Assembly: GCA_017745235.1 (NCBI GenBank)
Contig: JAGHZU010000026.1
Span: 1 to 55,109 of the forward strand
Length of the DNA stretch: 55,109 nt
Source of the DNA: Caulobacter sp.
GTDB lineage: Bacteria; Pseudomonadota; Alphaproteobacteria; Caulobacterales; Caulobacteraceae
Reading direction: 5' to 3'
Every line of letters starts with the position of its first letter. Position 1 is the first letter of the stretch. A model generated the notes under the pieces. That model did no database searches. It saw only the letters and a program-made list of their open reading frames with translations, and was not told where the DNA came from. Positions 26,963 through 37,122 of the stretch are shown one piece after another. The position numbers were made by a program, and so were the translations under genes.

Positions 26963-28045
26963 TTATCCACGTTTGCGCTGGCGTGGAGTGATGGTGATCG
27001 TCAGCAGGCGGCCTTCCCGGATCAGGGTGAAGGCTTGGGGGCGGTCGATGCTGTGATGGTCGAGCGCGCGCAACAGGTCGTCCAGGCCCGTCAGCGGCGC
27101 GCCGCCGGCCGCCACCAGCAGGTCGCCCTCGCGCACGCCGGCCTTGGCGGCTGGACCGCCGGCGTCGACCTGGGCCACGAAGACGCCGTAGGCCTGGGTC
27201 ACGCCCGTGGCGCGGGCCAGGGCGGCCGGGATCGGCGCCTGCTGGGCCACGAGGCCGATCGAGCCCCGCCTTACGTGGCCGTGCTTCAGCAGCTCGGCGA
27301 TCACAAGGGCGGCGGTATTGGAGGCCACGGCGAAGCAAAGGCCCTGGTAGCCGGCGATCACGGCGGTGGCCACGCCCACCACCTCGCCGTTCGACGCCAC
27401 CAGTGGGCCGCCGCTGTTGCCGGGGTTGAGGGCCGCGTCGGTCTGGATCAGGTCCTCGATCAATCGGCCGCGCTCGCCACGCAGCGAGCGGCCCATGGCC
27501 GAGACCACGCCGGTGGTCACCGTGGCCTCGAAGCCCAGCGGCGCGCCGATGGCGATCACCAGCTGGCCGCGCCGCAGGGCCTTGGAATCGCCAAGCCTCG
27601 CGACGGGCAGTGGCGTCTCCTGGTCCAGCCGCAGCAGGGCCAGGTCGGTGTCGGGATCGTCGCCTGCGCAGCGAGCTGTCAGGCTGCGGCCCTCGGCGGT
27701 GACGACCACGAAGCGCCGCGCGCCCTGCACCACATGGCTGTTGGTCAGGATCACCCCGCCGGGCGCCACGGCGAAGCCTGAGCCCACGCCCCGGATGCGC
27801 GGGTCGTCCATCACGGGATGGATGCGCACCACGCTGGGCCCAACGGTCTCGACCGCCCGCACCACGGCGTTGGAATAGGCGTCCAGCAGGCCCTGGTCTG
27901 ACGGAACCGGACAGGCCGGCGGCGTCCCCGCGTCCAGCACCGGGGTCGCGGCGTCGAGTTCGGGAAAGGCGATGATCTCGCGCGAGCGCGCAGGGACCGG
28001 GCGCCGCGCCCTGGCGAACGTGTCGTACTTCCGCGCCTTCAACAT
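26963..28045 (-). CDS. HtrA/DegP-like serine protease with one PDZ domain
   Basis: This is a 360-residue trypsin-fold serine protease. The catalytic triad is legible: His104 in TNSHVV, Asp134 in DPDTDLALL and Ser211 in NPGNSGGPL. A single PDZ domain occupies about residues 255-355 (VDAGGPAAKAGVREGDLLVA). HtrA proteins degrade or refold misfolded envelope proteins. Unlike DegP/DegS, this one has no signal peptide or anchor helix: residues 1-60 are hydrophilic (MLKARKYDTFARARRPVPAR). It may therefore work in the cytoplasm, or the start may be wrong. I see no better upstream start. Confidence 0.88.
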   Translation of the reverse strand: MLKARKYDTFARARRPVPARSREIIAFPELDAATPVLDAGTPPACPVPSDQGLLDAYSNAVVRAVETVGPSVVRIHPVMDDPRIRGVGSGFAVAPGGVILTNSHVVQGARRFVVVTAEGRSLTARCAGDDPDTDLALLRLDQETPLPVARLGDSKALRRGQLVIAIGAPLGFEATVTTGVVSAMGRSLRGERGRLIEDLIQTDAALNPGNSGGPLVASNGEVVGVATAVIAGYQGLCFAVASNTAALVIAELLKHGHVRRGSIGLVAQQAPIPAALARATGVTQAYGVFVAQVDAGGPAAKAGVREGDLLVAAGGAPLTGLDDLLRALDHHSIDRPQAFTLIREGRLLTITITPRQRKRG

Positions 28046-28124
28046 CCCGGCCCCCGCCTCGCGTAAGGCGAAGGTTAACGGGGCGAACGCGGGTTGGCGA
28101 GGGGCGCCGCGCCGGCGCCCGGTC

Positions 28125-29066
28125 TCAGAACGGCGGCGCGACGATCGCCCGTGCGGCCACCTCGTCCTTCAGCACCTGCTCCACCAGCAGCTCGATGCTG
28201 TCGAACTTCAGTTCGGGGCGCAGGAAGGCGACGAGGTCGGTCTCTATGACCTGGCCGTAGAGATCCTCGTCGAAGTCGAAAAGCCAGGTCTCCAGCCGGG
28301 TCTCGACCTCGCCGGTGGTGGGGTTGTTGCCCAGATTGGCCACGCCCGGCACCAGGCGGCCGTCGGGCAGGCGGGTGCGAGTGGCGTAGACGCCCAGGCG
28401 CGGGACCACGTAGTCCTCGACCTCGACATTGGCGGTGGGAAAGCCCAGCTGGCGGCCCAGTTGCTGGCCCCGCCGCACCACGCCCTCGATGGCGAACGGC
28501 CGGCCCAGGATGCGGGCGGCCTCTTCCGGGCGGCCCTCGCGCAGGGCGTCGCGCACGCCGGTCGAGGAGAACTTGGTCCCGTCGCGACCGGCCACGGGCT
28601 CGGCCACCGAGACGGTGAAGCCGTACTCCTCGCCATAGGCCTTCATCAGCTCGGCGCTGCCCGTGCGGCCCCGGCCGAACGAGATGTCGAAGCCCACGGC
28701 CACGTGCTTCACGCCCAGTCCCTGGACCAGCACCTTCTCGACGAATTCGCGATCGCCGAAGCTGGCCATCTCGAAATCGAACGGTAGCAGGTACAGCAGG
28801 TCCACGCCCAGGCCTTCCAGGGCCCGGGCCTGCTGGCCATGGGTCATCAGCTTGAAGGCCGGCTCGGTGGGGCGGAACAGGCGGCGGGGATGCGGATCGA
28901 AGGTGACAACCCCCAGCGGGGCCTTGAGGGCGCGGGCGGCGCCGGCGGCCTGGGCGATCACCTGCTGGTGCCCGCGATGGACGCCGTCGAAATTGCCCAG
29001 GGCGACGGCCGCGCCGCGCTCGTCGGCGGCCAGATCCTTCCAGCCGTGGATGGTCTTGAACGCCAT
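28125..29066 (-). CDS. ribF: Bifunctional riboflavin kinase/FAD synthetase
   Basis: RibF makes FMN from riboflavin and ATP and then FAD from FMN and ATP. The 313-residue protein has the adenylyltransferase domain first (ALGNFDGVHRGHQQVI at 22-37, TFDPHPRRLFRP near 60, and a GFDISFGRGRTGS loop near 124-136). The flavokinase domain follows (GRQLGFPTANVE near 203-214, GVANLGNNPTTGE near 240). The start is the ATG at 29066, 3 bases after the MaoC gene stop, indicating one operon with that gene and the HAD phosphatase. The 79 bases after its stop show no clear terminator. Confidence 0.96.
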   Translation of the reverse strand: MAFKTIHGWKDLAADERGAAVALGNFDGVHRGHQQVIAQAAGAARALKAPLGVVTFDPHPRRLFRPTEPAFKLMTHGQQARALEGLGVDLLYLLPFDFEMASFGDREFVEKVLVQGLGVKHVAVGFDISFGRGRTGSAELMKAYGEEYGFTVSVAEPVAGRDGTKFSSTGVRDALREGRPEEAARILGRPFAIEGVVRRGQQLGRQLGFPTANVEVEDYVVPRLGVYATRTRLPDGRLVPGVANLGNNPTTGEVETRLETWLFDFDEDLYGQVIETDLVAFLRPELKFDSIELLVEQVLKDEVAARAIVAPPF

Positions 29067-29069
29067 GCC

Positions 29070-29492
29070 TTACGCGCCTTTCCTGGGAACCATCACCACG
29101 GCCTCGCCGTCGACCACCGTCTTGCCGCGCACGAGGCACGCGGTGGCCAGCGTCACGCGGGCCTTCGCCTCGTCGATCGCCGTCACCTTGACCCTGGCGG
29201 TCACCTCGTCGCCGATCTTCACCGGCCGCTTGAAGGCCAGGGTCTGGGACAGGTAGATCGCGCCCGGCCCGGGCAGCGTCGTGCCCAGCACCGCCGAGAT
29301 GTAGCCGGCCGACAGCATGCCGTGGGCGATGCGCTCGCCGAAGCTGGTGGCGGCCGCGTAGTCGGCGTCCAGGTGGACGGGATTGGTGTCGCCCGTCACC
29401 TGGGCGAAGGCCGTGATGTCGCCCTCCGCCACCACGCGGACCAGCTCGGCCGTCTGGCCCAGGCTGAGGTCCTCCAGAAACAGTCCCTGCAC
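29070..29492 (-). CDS. MaoC-like (R)-specific enoyl-CoA hydratase
   Basis: This 140-residue hot-dog fold hydratase resembles PhaJ-type (R)-specific enoyl-CoA hydratases. The hydratase-2 motif is present as GDTNPVHLDADYAAATSFGE followed by RIAHGML, giving the catalytic Asp and His. GAIYLSQTLAFKRPVKIGD is the family's second conserved block. It should hydrate trans-2-enoyl-CoA to (R)-3-hydroxyacyl-CoA, feeding polyhydroxyalkanoate or related lipid metabolism. The start is a GTG at 29492; in-phase codons further up (to 29882) belong to the antisense of the HAD gene. It is the second gene of a three-gene run ending in ribF. Confidence 0.9.
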   Translation of the reverse strand: MQGLFLEDLSLGQTAELVRVVAEGDITAFAQVTGDTNPVHLDADYAAATSFGERIAHGMLSAGYISAVLGTTLPGPGAIYLSQTLAFKRPVKIGDEVTARVKVTAIDEAKARVTLATACLVRGKTVVDGEAVVMVPRKGA

Positions 29493-29542
29493 GGCGCGCC
29501 CCTTGTTGTTGTCCGTGTCGATCCTAGTGGCCCGGTCGGCCG

Positions 29543-30406
29543 CTACCAGACCAGATCGCCGATGGCGTGGGCCGCGCCCAGCTGCTCGGCGGCCAGCAGG
29601 CCCTTGACCTTGGCCGGGTCCAGCGCGCCGTCGGGGCCGATGGCGGCCTCGCCGTGGATGCCCTTGGCGATGAACAGGCAGTCCAGGCCTTGGTCGTGGG
29701 CGCCCTTGACGTCGGTGATCACGCCGTCGCCGACGCACAGCACGCGCGAGCGGTCGACCGGCCCGCCTTTCAGGGCCTCCGCTTCGGCCAGGGCCAGGTC
29801 GTAGATCGGGGCGAACGGCTTGCCGGCCATCAGCACCTCGCCGCCCAGGGTCTCGTAGAGGTCGGCCAGGGCGCCGCCGCAATAGATCAGCTTGTTGCCG
29901 CGCTGCACGACCCGGTCGGGATTGGCGCAGATGAAGGCCAAGCCCCGCCCCGCGGCGACGGCCAGGCGGTCGGCGTAGTCGGCGGGCGCCTCGGTCTCGT
30001 CGTCATAGAGGCCGCTGCAGCCGATGAAATCGGCGTCCTCCGGCGAGCCGGCCAGGTCCAGGTCGAAGCCGTCGTACAGCGGCGCGTCCCGGTCGGGGCC
30101 GATGCGCCAGACCTTGCCCGGCGCGCGCTCGGCCAGCAGCGCCCGCGTGGCGTCGCCGCTGGTGACGAAGGCGCTCCACGCCTCGCGCGGCACGCCCAGG
30201 CTGTCCAGCTGGGCCACCACGTCGGACGAGGGGCGCGGGGCGTTGGAGATCAGCACCACCGGTCCGTGATGGGCCCGCCAGTTCACCAGGGCCTGGCAGG
30301 CCTCGGGGAAGCTGCGCACTCCGTTATGGATCACCCCCCAGACGTCGCACAGCAGCACGTCGTAGCGGTCGGCGAGGGCGGAGAGGCCAGCGGGAAAATC
30401 AGTCAT
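29543..30406 (-). CDS. HAD-superfamily phosphatase (TIGR01459 type)
   Basis: This 287-residue class IIA HAD hydrolase resembles the NagD/p-nitrophenyl phosphatase group and best fits the TIGR01459 set common in alphaproteobacteria. Motif I is LLCDVWGVIHNG (residues 18-29, nucleophilic Asp), motif II is LISNAPRP (52-59), and motif III/IV is MAGKPFAPIYDLAL with CVGDGVITDVKGAHDQG near 230. It dephosphorylates a small phosphorylated metabolite that is not identified. It is the first gene of the HAD-maoC-ribF run; FMN or a related flavin phosphate is a guess from context only. Confidence 0.9.
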   Translation of the reverse strand: MTDFPAGLSALADRYDVLLCDVWGVIHNGVRSFPEACQALVNWRAHHGPVVLISNAPRPSSDVVAQLDSLGVPREAWSAFVTSGDATRALLAERAPGKVWRIGPDRDAPLYDGFDLDLAGSPEDADFIGCSGLYDDETEAPADYADRLAVAAGRGLAFICANPDRVVQRGNKLIYCGGALADLYETLGGEVLMAGKPFAPIYDLALAEAEALKGGPVDRSRVLCVGDGVITDVKGAHDQGLDCLFIAKGIHGEAAIGPDGALDPAKVKGLLAAEQLGAAHAIGDLVW

Positions 30407-30514
30407 GGACAGGGGCGGTACCGGGCGAAGACGGGTGCGTCAACGCCAGCGGATGTAGGTATCGCCGCAGCGAACGGCCAGCCGGGGCCGGGCGGAGGAA
30501 TGCGCGGGCCGCGA

Positions 30515-30745
30515 TCAGCTTTGCTGGGGAGGCGCGGCTTCCTCGCGTGGGGGCTCGTATGGAGCTTCACGCCGCATCACCGCCACGGGGCGGTCGTTCT
30601 CGAACAGCTCCGCGCGGGTGGCGTCGCGGTGGTCGCAGAGGATCCTCAGGCAGAGGGCCTCGGCCTCGCTCTGGTCGCGTACGGGCACCGCCTCCATGTA
30701 CGGCGTGGCGGAGCCCTTGGAGTAGACGTAGCAGAAGTAGGTCAT
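30515..30745 (-). CDS. Small hypothetical protein
   Basis: This 76-residue soluble protein starts MTYFCYVYSKGSATPYMEAV and ends with a Pro/Glu-rich tail (APYEPPREEAAPPQQS). The middle (AEALCLRILCDHRDATRAEL) looks like one amphipathic helix followed by a strand. The pattern resembles small alphaproteobacterial proteins of unknown function; no domain is recognised. The start at 30745 is supported by GAGGGGA about 8 nt upstream. The long reading frame that continues in phase to 32773 is the antisense of tilS and is not coding. Confidence 0.65.
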   Translation of the reverse strand: MTYFCYVYSKGSATPYMEAVPVRDQSEAEALCLRILCDHRDATRAELFENDRPVAVMRREAPYEPPREEAAPPQQS

Positions 30746-30849
30746 TCCCGCGGTCCCCTCCATGGCTGGACCGACACCCTGCATCATCGTGCGTCGCCCG
30801 TCCGTCAACCAGCCGACATAGAGTCGCGGGGGAGGGAGCCGCGGAGGAG

Positions 30850-31437
30850 TCAGGCCGTGACCATCGCCTGGGCCTGACGCATCACGTCCTTCAGCCAGGC
30901 GTCGACCTCCATGTCGATGACCAGGTGGATTCGGTCGGTCTGGCCGCGATTGGCCACGGTGTGGGGATCCGACAGCCGCAGGTACCAGGTCTCGCCCGGA
31001 GCCATGGCCACCGGCGCGCCGTTGACCTTGAATTCCACGTCCGGATTGGTCGTGATCGGTACGTGGATGCGGGCGACGCCGGCCTCGGCGTCCAGGTCGG
31101 GATCGGAGTGCTCCTTGATCACCGAGCCGGGAGTCAGCCGCATCAGCCGCGCGACGCGCACGGGGCAGGCGAAAGTCTCGATCACCGAGCGGAAATAGGG
31201 CGTGGCGTCCAGCAGCGCGGTGTCGACGAAATGGGTGGCCGCCGGATCGGGATTGATCATGCGGATCGGATGGGTCTCGCCGGCGGGCGACCGCAGGGGC
31301 AGGGCGCTCCAGTTCCCCTCGTAGTTCTGGCGCACGAAGTGGGCCGTCCAGTCCACGGCCGCCAGCGCTTCCAGGTCGGCGCGCAGCCGCTCCGGGCGGA
31401 AGGTCATCGGAAGGCGCAGGCGGTCTGGAAAGGCCAT
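30850..31437 (-). CDS. Aspartyl/asparaginyl beta-hydroxylase domain protein
   Basis: This 195-residue protein has the cupin-like Asp/Asn beta-hydroxylase fold, an Fe(II)/2-oxoglutarate dioxygenase. The iron ligands can be proposed as the His and Asp in IKEHSDPDLD and the His in LSDPHTVANRG, with the 2-oxoglutarate-binding Arg in NRGQTDRIHLVIDM. The N-terminal part has LPLRSPAGETHPIRMINPDP. Substrates of free-standing bacterial members are largely unknown; some hydroxylate amino acids in peptides. The start at 31437 is divergent from tilS with a 46-base spacer; a longer frame to 31548 would overlap tilS. Confidence 0.88.
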   Translation of the reverse strand: MAFPDRLRLPMTFRPERLRADLEALAAVDWTAHFVRQNYEGNWSALPLRSPAGETHPIRMINPDPAATHFVDTALLDATPYFRSVIETFACPVRVARLMRLTPGSVIKEHSDPDLDAEAGVARIHVPITTNPDVEFKVNGAPVAMAPGETWYLRLSDPHTVANRGQTDRIHLVIDMEVDAWLKDVMRQAQAMVTA

Positions 31438-31483
31438 GATCCAGACTATGCCGTGGCGCGCGCGACGTGCAATCCTGCCGAGC

Positions 31484-32770
31484 ATGTCGCTGCATGACTT
31501 CCCCGACCACGCCCGCCCGGCCCTGATCCTCTCGTCCTTCGCCGCCATCCTCGACCGCCGCCTGCGCCCCGACGCGCGCGCGCCCCTGGCGGTGGGCTTC
31601 TCGGGCGGCGGCGACAGCCTGGCCCTCCTGGTCCTGACCCTGGACTGGGCCCGCGCCCACGGCCGGTCCGTGCTGGCCCTGACCGTCGATCACGGCCTCA
31701 ACCCCGACAGCGCCGTCTGGACGCGCGAGGCGCTGGCCAAGGCCCGGGCCCTGGGCGCCGACGCTCGCACCCTGGCCTGGACCGGGTCCAAGCCCGCCAC
31801 CGGCCTTTCCGCCGCCGCCCGCGCCGCCCGTCACGCCTTGCTGGCCGACGCCGCCCGCCAGGCCGGCGCCCGGGTCCTGCTGCTGGGTCACACCGCCGAC
31901 GACCTGGCCGAAGCCGCCCTGATGAGGGCCGAGGGCTCGACCACCCCCGATCCGCGCGAGTGGTCGCCCTCGCCCGCCTGGCCGCAGGGCCGGGGCGTCT
32001 TCCTGCTGCGTCCCCTGCTGGGCGCGCGGCGGACCGAGCTGCGCGCCTGGCTGGCGGCTCGCGGCCACGCCTGGCTGGACGACCCCGCCAACGACGATCC
32101 GCGCTCGGCCCGCGCCCGCGCCCGCCGGCGCCTGCAAGGTTCCCCCGGCGGGAAGGCGCGCGGGGCGGCTGGGCCGGACGGGGCGGGCAGGAGCGAGCTT
32201 CCGCCCGACGGCGTCCGGAGCTTGGGCCAGGGCTGGCTGGGCCTGCCCCGCGACATCGCCCCCGCCCATCTGGCCGCCGCCTGTCTCTGCGCGGCCGGCA
32301 CGACCCGCCCCCCGCGCGGCGAGCGCCTGGAGCGCCTCGCCGAACGTCTGGCGGGCGGAGAGACCTTCGTCGCCACCCTGGCCGGGGCCCGCATCGAGGC
32401 GGGAGCCGAAACGATCGGCGTCTTCCGCGAGCCGGGGCGCGCCGCCTCGGGCCGCGCCCTGGGAGACGCCTGGCCTCTCACGGTCGGCGCGACGGCGGTC
32501 TGGGACGGTCGCTTCGAGCTGACGGCCCTGTCGCCTGGCCTTTCGGTCCGCGCCCTGGGCGGCCTGGCCGCGCGCCTGCCGCCGGCCCAGCGCGCGGCGC
32601 TGAAGGCCGTTCCAGCCGCCGCGCGCGGGGCCCTGCCGGCCCTGCTCGGCGCGGATGGCGTGCCTGTTTGCCCGGTCCTTGCTACAACGCCGATCGCGCG
32701 CACGCGCTGTCTCGTCCTGGATCGTTTCGCCGCCGCCGTCGGTTTGGTCGATCAAGAACCCGCGACATGA
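31484..32770 (+). CDS. tilS: tRNA(Ile)-lysidine synthase
   Basis: TilS converts the wobble cytidine of tRNA-Ile(CAU) to lysidine, so that it reads AUA and is charged with Ile. The 428-residue protein carries the PP-loop ATP motif SGGGDS at 40-45, ALTVDHGLNPDS near 66, GHTADDLAEAALMR near 133 and the LRPLLGARRTELRAWL segment near 175. The C-terminal half is loosely conserved, as in other alphaproteobacteria. Residues about 216-250 (between RRRLQ and WLGLPRD) are a Gly/Pro/Arg-rich stretch encoded by an imperfect GC palindrome and may be an insertion. The start at 31484 gives MSLHDFPDHARP; an ATG 48 bases earlier is unlikely. ftsH follows 76 bases later, as in many proteobacteria. Confidence 0.94.
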   Translation: MSLHDFPDHARPALILSSFAAILDRRLRPDARAPLAVGFSGGGDSLALLVLTLDWARAHGRSVLALTVDHGLNPDSAVWTREALAKARALGADARTLAWTGSKPATGLSAAARAARHALLADAARQAGARVLLLGHTADDLAEAALMRAEGSTTPDPREWSPSPAWPQGRGVFLLRPLLGARRTELRAWLAARGHAWLDDPANDDPRSARARARRRLQGSPGGKARGAAGPDGAGRSELPPDGVRSLGQGWLGLPRDIAPAHLAAACLCAAGTTRPPRGERLERLAERLAGGETFVATLAGARIEAGAETIGVFREPGRAASGRALGDAWPLTVGATAVWDGRFELTALSPGLSVRALGGLAARLPPAQRAALKAVPAAARGALPALLGADGVPVCPVLATTPIARTRCLVLDRFAAAVGLVDQEPAT

Positions 32771-32846
32771 CATCGCGTGCGTGGCGAAACCGGACCGATC
32801 GTCCTATCTTGGTGGGTCAGAGACCTTCGTTGGGAAGACAACGCGT

Positions 32847-34718
<1,872 letters not shown>

Positions 34719-34741
34719 GGCGATCGCCAGCCTTCCTGATC

Positions 34742-34777
34742 AAGCCGGGCTCGTTCGTCGAGCCCGGCTTTTTCTTT
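34742..34777 (+). terminator. Rho-independent terminator of ftsH
   Basis: AAGCCGGGCTCG (34742-34753) pairs perfectly with CGAGCCCGGCTT (34759-34770) around TTCGT, and TTTCTTT follows. It stands 23 bases after the ftsH stop. This is the clearest terminator in the window. Confidence 0.93.
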
Positions 34778-34843
34778 GCCCGCTTGGCGCGAGCTTTGCC
34801 GGACGCTAGACCTGGGTTGTTTCTACAACGGGAGGCTTCCAGG

Positions 34844-35365
34844 ATGACGAAAACGGCGATGATCGCCCTGACCGCAACGGCCGCGCTGGGCGCGAGCGTC
34901 CTGGCGGCGACCCCGGCCCTGGCCCAGAACAACCGCGGGACGGCGCCGCGCGTGGAGACCATCCACGACGGCGGCATGACCGGCCCCGAGGTCGTCGCCT
35001 GGCTGCAGAAGGCCGGCTACAAGGCCGAGCTCAGCAAGGACGACGGCGGTGATCCGCTGATCGACAGCGCCGCCGAGGGCACGAAGTTCAAGATCTATTT
35101 CTACGACTGCAACAAGGAGCAGGCGCGCTGCAAGGCGCTGCAGTTCTCGGCCGGCTTCGACCTGAAGACCGGGCTCAAGGCCGAGAAGATGAACGAGTGG
35201 AACAAGGGCCACCGCTACCTCAAGGCCTATGTGGACGAGGAAGGCGACCCCTATGTCCAGTACGACGTCAACGTGAACGCCGGCCGCACCCTGTCGGGCC
35301 TGGACGACGACTTCGGCGTCTGGACCAGCATGATCAGCGAATTCACCACCTTCATCGACTGGTAG
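34844..35365 (+). CDS. Exported YbjN-domain protein
   Basis: This 173-residue secreted protein has a signal peptide through about residue 28 (MIALTATAALGASVLAATPA, then LAQ). It is followed by a YbjN/TY3-like sensory fold with GPEVVAWLQKAGYKAELSKD, FYDCNKEQARCKALQFSAGF (two Cys, possible disulphide) and an NEWNKGHRYLKAYVDEEGDP segment. YbjN-domain proteins are linked to stress and motility in enterobacteria; the periplasmic alphaproteobacterial type has no proven role. The ATG at 34844 follows GGGAGG and was chosen over the upstream frame. It is monocistronic: a terminator lies before it and a palindrome after it. Confidence 0.85.
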   Translation: MTKTAMIALTATAALGASVLAATPALAQNNRGTAPRVETIHDGGMTGPEVVAWLQKAGYKAELSKDDGGDPLIDSAAEGTKFKIYFYDCNKEQARCKALQFSAGFDLKTGLKAEKMNEWNKGHRYLKAYVDEEGDPYVQYDVNVNAGRTLSGLDDDFGVWTSMISEFTTFIDW

Positions 35366-35378
35366 CCGGTTCGGCGCC

Positions 35379-35442
35379 CCCCCTCTTAATCGCCTCGCGG
35401 CCGCTTCCCTCCGGGGGACCTGTCGCGAGGCGACCGAGGGGG
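35379..35442. repeat. Large imperfect GC-rich palindrome between the YbjN gene and folP
   Basis: Outer arms CCCCCTC (35379-35385) and GAGGGGG (35436-35442) enclose inner arms TCGCCTCGCG (35390-35399) and CGCGAGGCGA (35424-35433). All are exact complements with short internal gaps. It resembles the CCCCTC/GAGGGG elements near 2.3, 42.0 and 43.5 kb, and may end transcription of the upstream gene. Confidence 0.65.
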
Positions 35443-35455
35443 CTAAACACGCCCC

Positions 35456-36274
35456 ATGAGCGCCACCTTCCAGCGCCCCCGCGTCATGGGGATCGTCAAC
35501 GTCACGCCCGACAGCTTCTCGGATGGCGGGCGGTTCCTCGAGGCCGGCGCGGCCCTGGCCCAGGCCCGGCGGCTGATCGCCGAGGGGGCCGACATCCTGG
35601 ACATCGGCGGCGAGAGCACCCGGCCCGGCGCCGTCCCCGTGCCGGCGGACCAGGAGATCGCCCGCGTCGTCCCGCTGATCCAGGCGGTCCGCGCCGAGAG
35701 CGACGTGGCGATCTCGATCGACACCATGAAGCCCGCCGTCGCCCGCGCCGCCGTCGCGGCCGGGGCCAGCATCTGGAACGACGTGGCGGCCCTGCGCTTC
35801 GCCCCCGACGCTCCGGAGGTCGCCGCCGAGCTGGGCTGCGAGGTGGTGCTGATGCACATGCAGGGCGAACCGGGCGGCATGCAGGACGACCCGCGCTACG
35901 ACGACGTCGTGGCCGAGGTCGAGGCCTTTCTCCTGGCCCGCGCCTTCACCGCCATGGCCGCCGGGGTGGCGCGGGAGAAGATCTGGCTGGATCCCGGGAT
36001 CGGCTTCGGCAAGACGCCCGCGCACAACCTGGCCCTGCTGGCCGCGCTGCCGCGCTTCGTCGCCCTGGGCTATCCGATCCTGCTGGGCGCCAGCCGCAAG
36101 CGCTTCATCGCCGCCCTCGACCCGCTGGCCGCCGACGCCGGCGCCCGCCTGGGCGGATCCCTCGCCGCCCACCTGCGCGGTGCGGCCGACGGCGTGGCGG
36201 CGGTGCGGGTCCACGACGTGCGCGAAACGGCCCAGGCCCTGGCGGTATGGGACGCGATCGGAGCGGCGCTCTAG
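35456..36274 (+). CDS. folP: Dihydropteroate synthase
   Basis: FolP condenses 6-hydroxymethyl-7,8-dihydropterin pyrophosphate with p-aminobenzoate in folate synthesis and is the sulfonamide target. The 272-residue TIM-barrel protein has the signature GIVNVTPDSFSDGG at about 12-25, the second signature GADILDIGGESTRPGA near 44-59, INDV-equivalent IWNDVAALR, LMHMQGEPGGMQDDPRYDDV and the C-terminal HDVRETAQAL. Everything is intact. The GC-rich palindrome just upstream leaves a 13-base spacer, so the ribosome site is unclear. Confidence 0.97.
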   Translation: MSATFQRPRVMGIVNVTPDSFSDGGRFLEAGAALAQARRLIAEGADILDIGGESTRPGAVPVPADQEIARVVPLIQAVRAESDVAISIDTMKPAVARAAVAAGASIWNDVAALRFAPDAPEVAAELGCEVVLMHMQGEPGGMQDDPRYDDVVAEVEAFLLARAFTAMAAGVAREKIWLDPGIGFGKTPAHNLALLAALPRFVALGYPILLGASRKRFIAALDPLAADAGARLGGSLAAHLRGAADGVAAVRVHDVRETAQALAVWDAIGAAL

Positions 36275-36278
36275 GTCA

Positions 36279-36330
36279 AGCCGTTCGATCCACGCGCGCG
36301 CCCGAATGTTCTGGCGCCTCGGGAACGGCT
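36279..36330. terminator. Stem-loop between convergent folP and the enoyl-CoA hydratase
   Basis: AGCCGTTC (36279-36286) is the exact complement of GAACGGCT (36323-36330), with a possible inner CCGA/TCGG pairing. It lies 5 bases after the folP stop and 21 before the end of the opposing gene, a good place for a bidirectional terminator. No T-run is visible and the loop is long. Confidence 0.35.
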
Positions 36331-36350
36331 CCGCCGGCTCTTGGGGGGCG

Positions 36351-37121
36351 TCAATCCGCCGAGAAACGCCCGCCGCGTCCCGCGCCGTCCCTGAACCGCG
36401 CCGCCCCCGCGCGGGCCTCGCGGCGCAGCGGCTCCAGGCCCCCGATCCCCTCGGCCTTCAGCGCCTCCTCCAGCGGGACGTCCCACTGGGCGAAGGCCGA
36501 GGCGCGGTCGGCGCGCAGGCACAGCTGGGGGAAGGCGGCGATGTCGCGGGCCAGGCCTTGCGCGGCCTCCAGCGCCTGGCCCGCCGGGACCACGCGGTCG
36601 GCCAGGCCCCAGCTCAGCGCCTCGGCGGCGGCGACCGGACGGCCGGTCAGGATCATATCCAGCGCCCGGCCCTGCCCGACGATGCGGGGCAGGCGCACGG
36701 CGCCGCCGTCGATCAGCGGCACGCCCCAGCGGCGGCAGAAGACGCCGAAGATCGCGGCCTCCGAGGCCACCCGCAGGTCGCACCACAGGGCCAGCTCCAG
36801 CCCGCCGGCCACGGCGTGGCCCTCGACGGCGGCGATCACCGGCTTGCTCAGCAGCCGCCGCGTCGGCCCCATCGGCCCCTCGCCGACCGGATCGTAGCGC
36901 TCGCCCTCTCCAGACGCGGCCACCGCCAGGTCGAACCCGGCGCAGAACGTCCCGCCCGCCCCGGTCAGCACGGCGACGGCGGCGGTCTCGTCGGCCTCGA
37001 AGGCGTCGAAGGCCGCGCGCAGGGCCTGGGCGACGGCGGGACTGACCGCGTTGCGCTTTTCCGGCCGGTTGATCGTGACGGTCCAGACGGGGCCGTTGGA
37101 CGCGATGTGGACTTCGTTCAT
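36351..37121 (-). CDS. Enoyl-CoA hydratase/isomerase family protein
   Basis: This 256-residue crotonase-fold protein has the oxyanion-hole segments AGGTFCAGFDLAVAA (near 51-65) and VEGHAVAGGLELALWCDLRV (near 99-118). The first catalytic Glu of true hydratases would lie near ASEAAIFGVFCRRWGVPLID, where the pattern is of the hydratase/isomerase type. The precise reaction (hydration, isomerisation or hydrolysis) is undecided. The start is the ATG at 37121; its Shine-Dalgarno AAGGAG is contributed by the last codons of a small mug remnant that stops one base before. Confidence 0.88.
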   Translation of the reverse strand: MNEVHIASNGPVWTVTINRPEKRNAVSPAVAQALRAAFDAFEADETAAVAVLTGAGGTFCAGFDLAVAASGEGERYDPVGEGPMGPTRRLLSKPVIAAVEGHAVAGGLELALWCDLRVASEAAIFGVFCRRWGVPLIDGGAVRLPRIVGQGRALDMILTGRPVAAAEALSWGLADRVVPAGQALEAAQGLARDIAAFPQLCLRADRASAFAQWDVPLEEALKAEGIGGLEPLRREARAGAARFRDGAGRGGRFSAD

Positions 37122-37122
37122 G

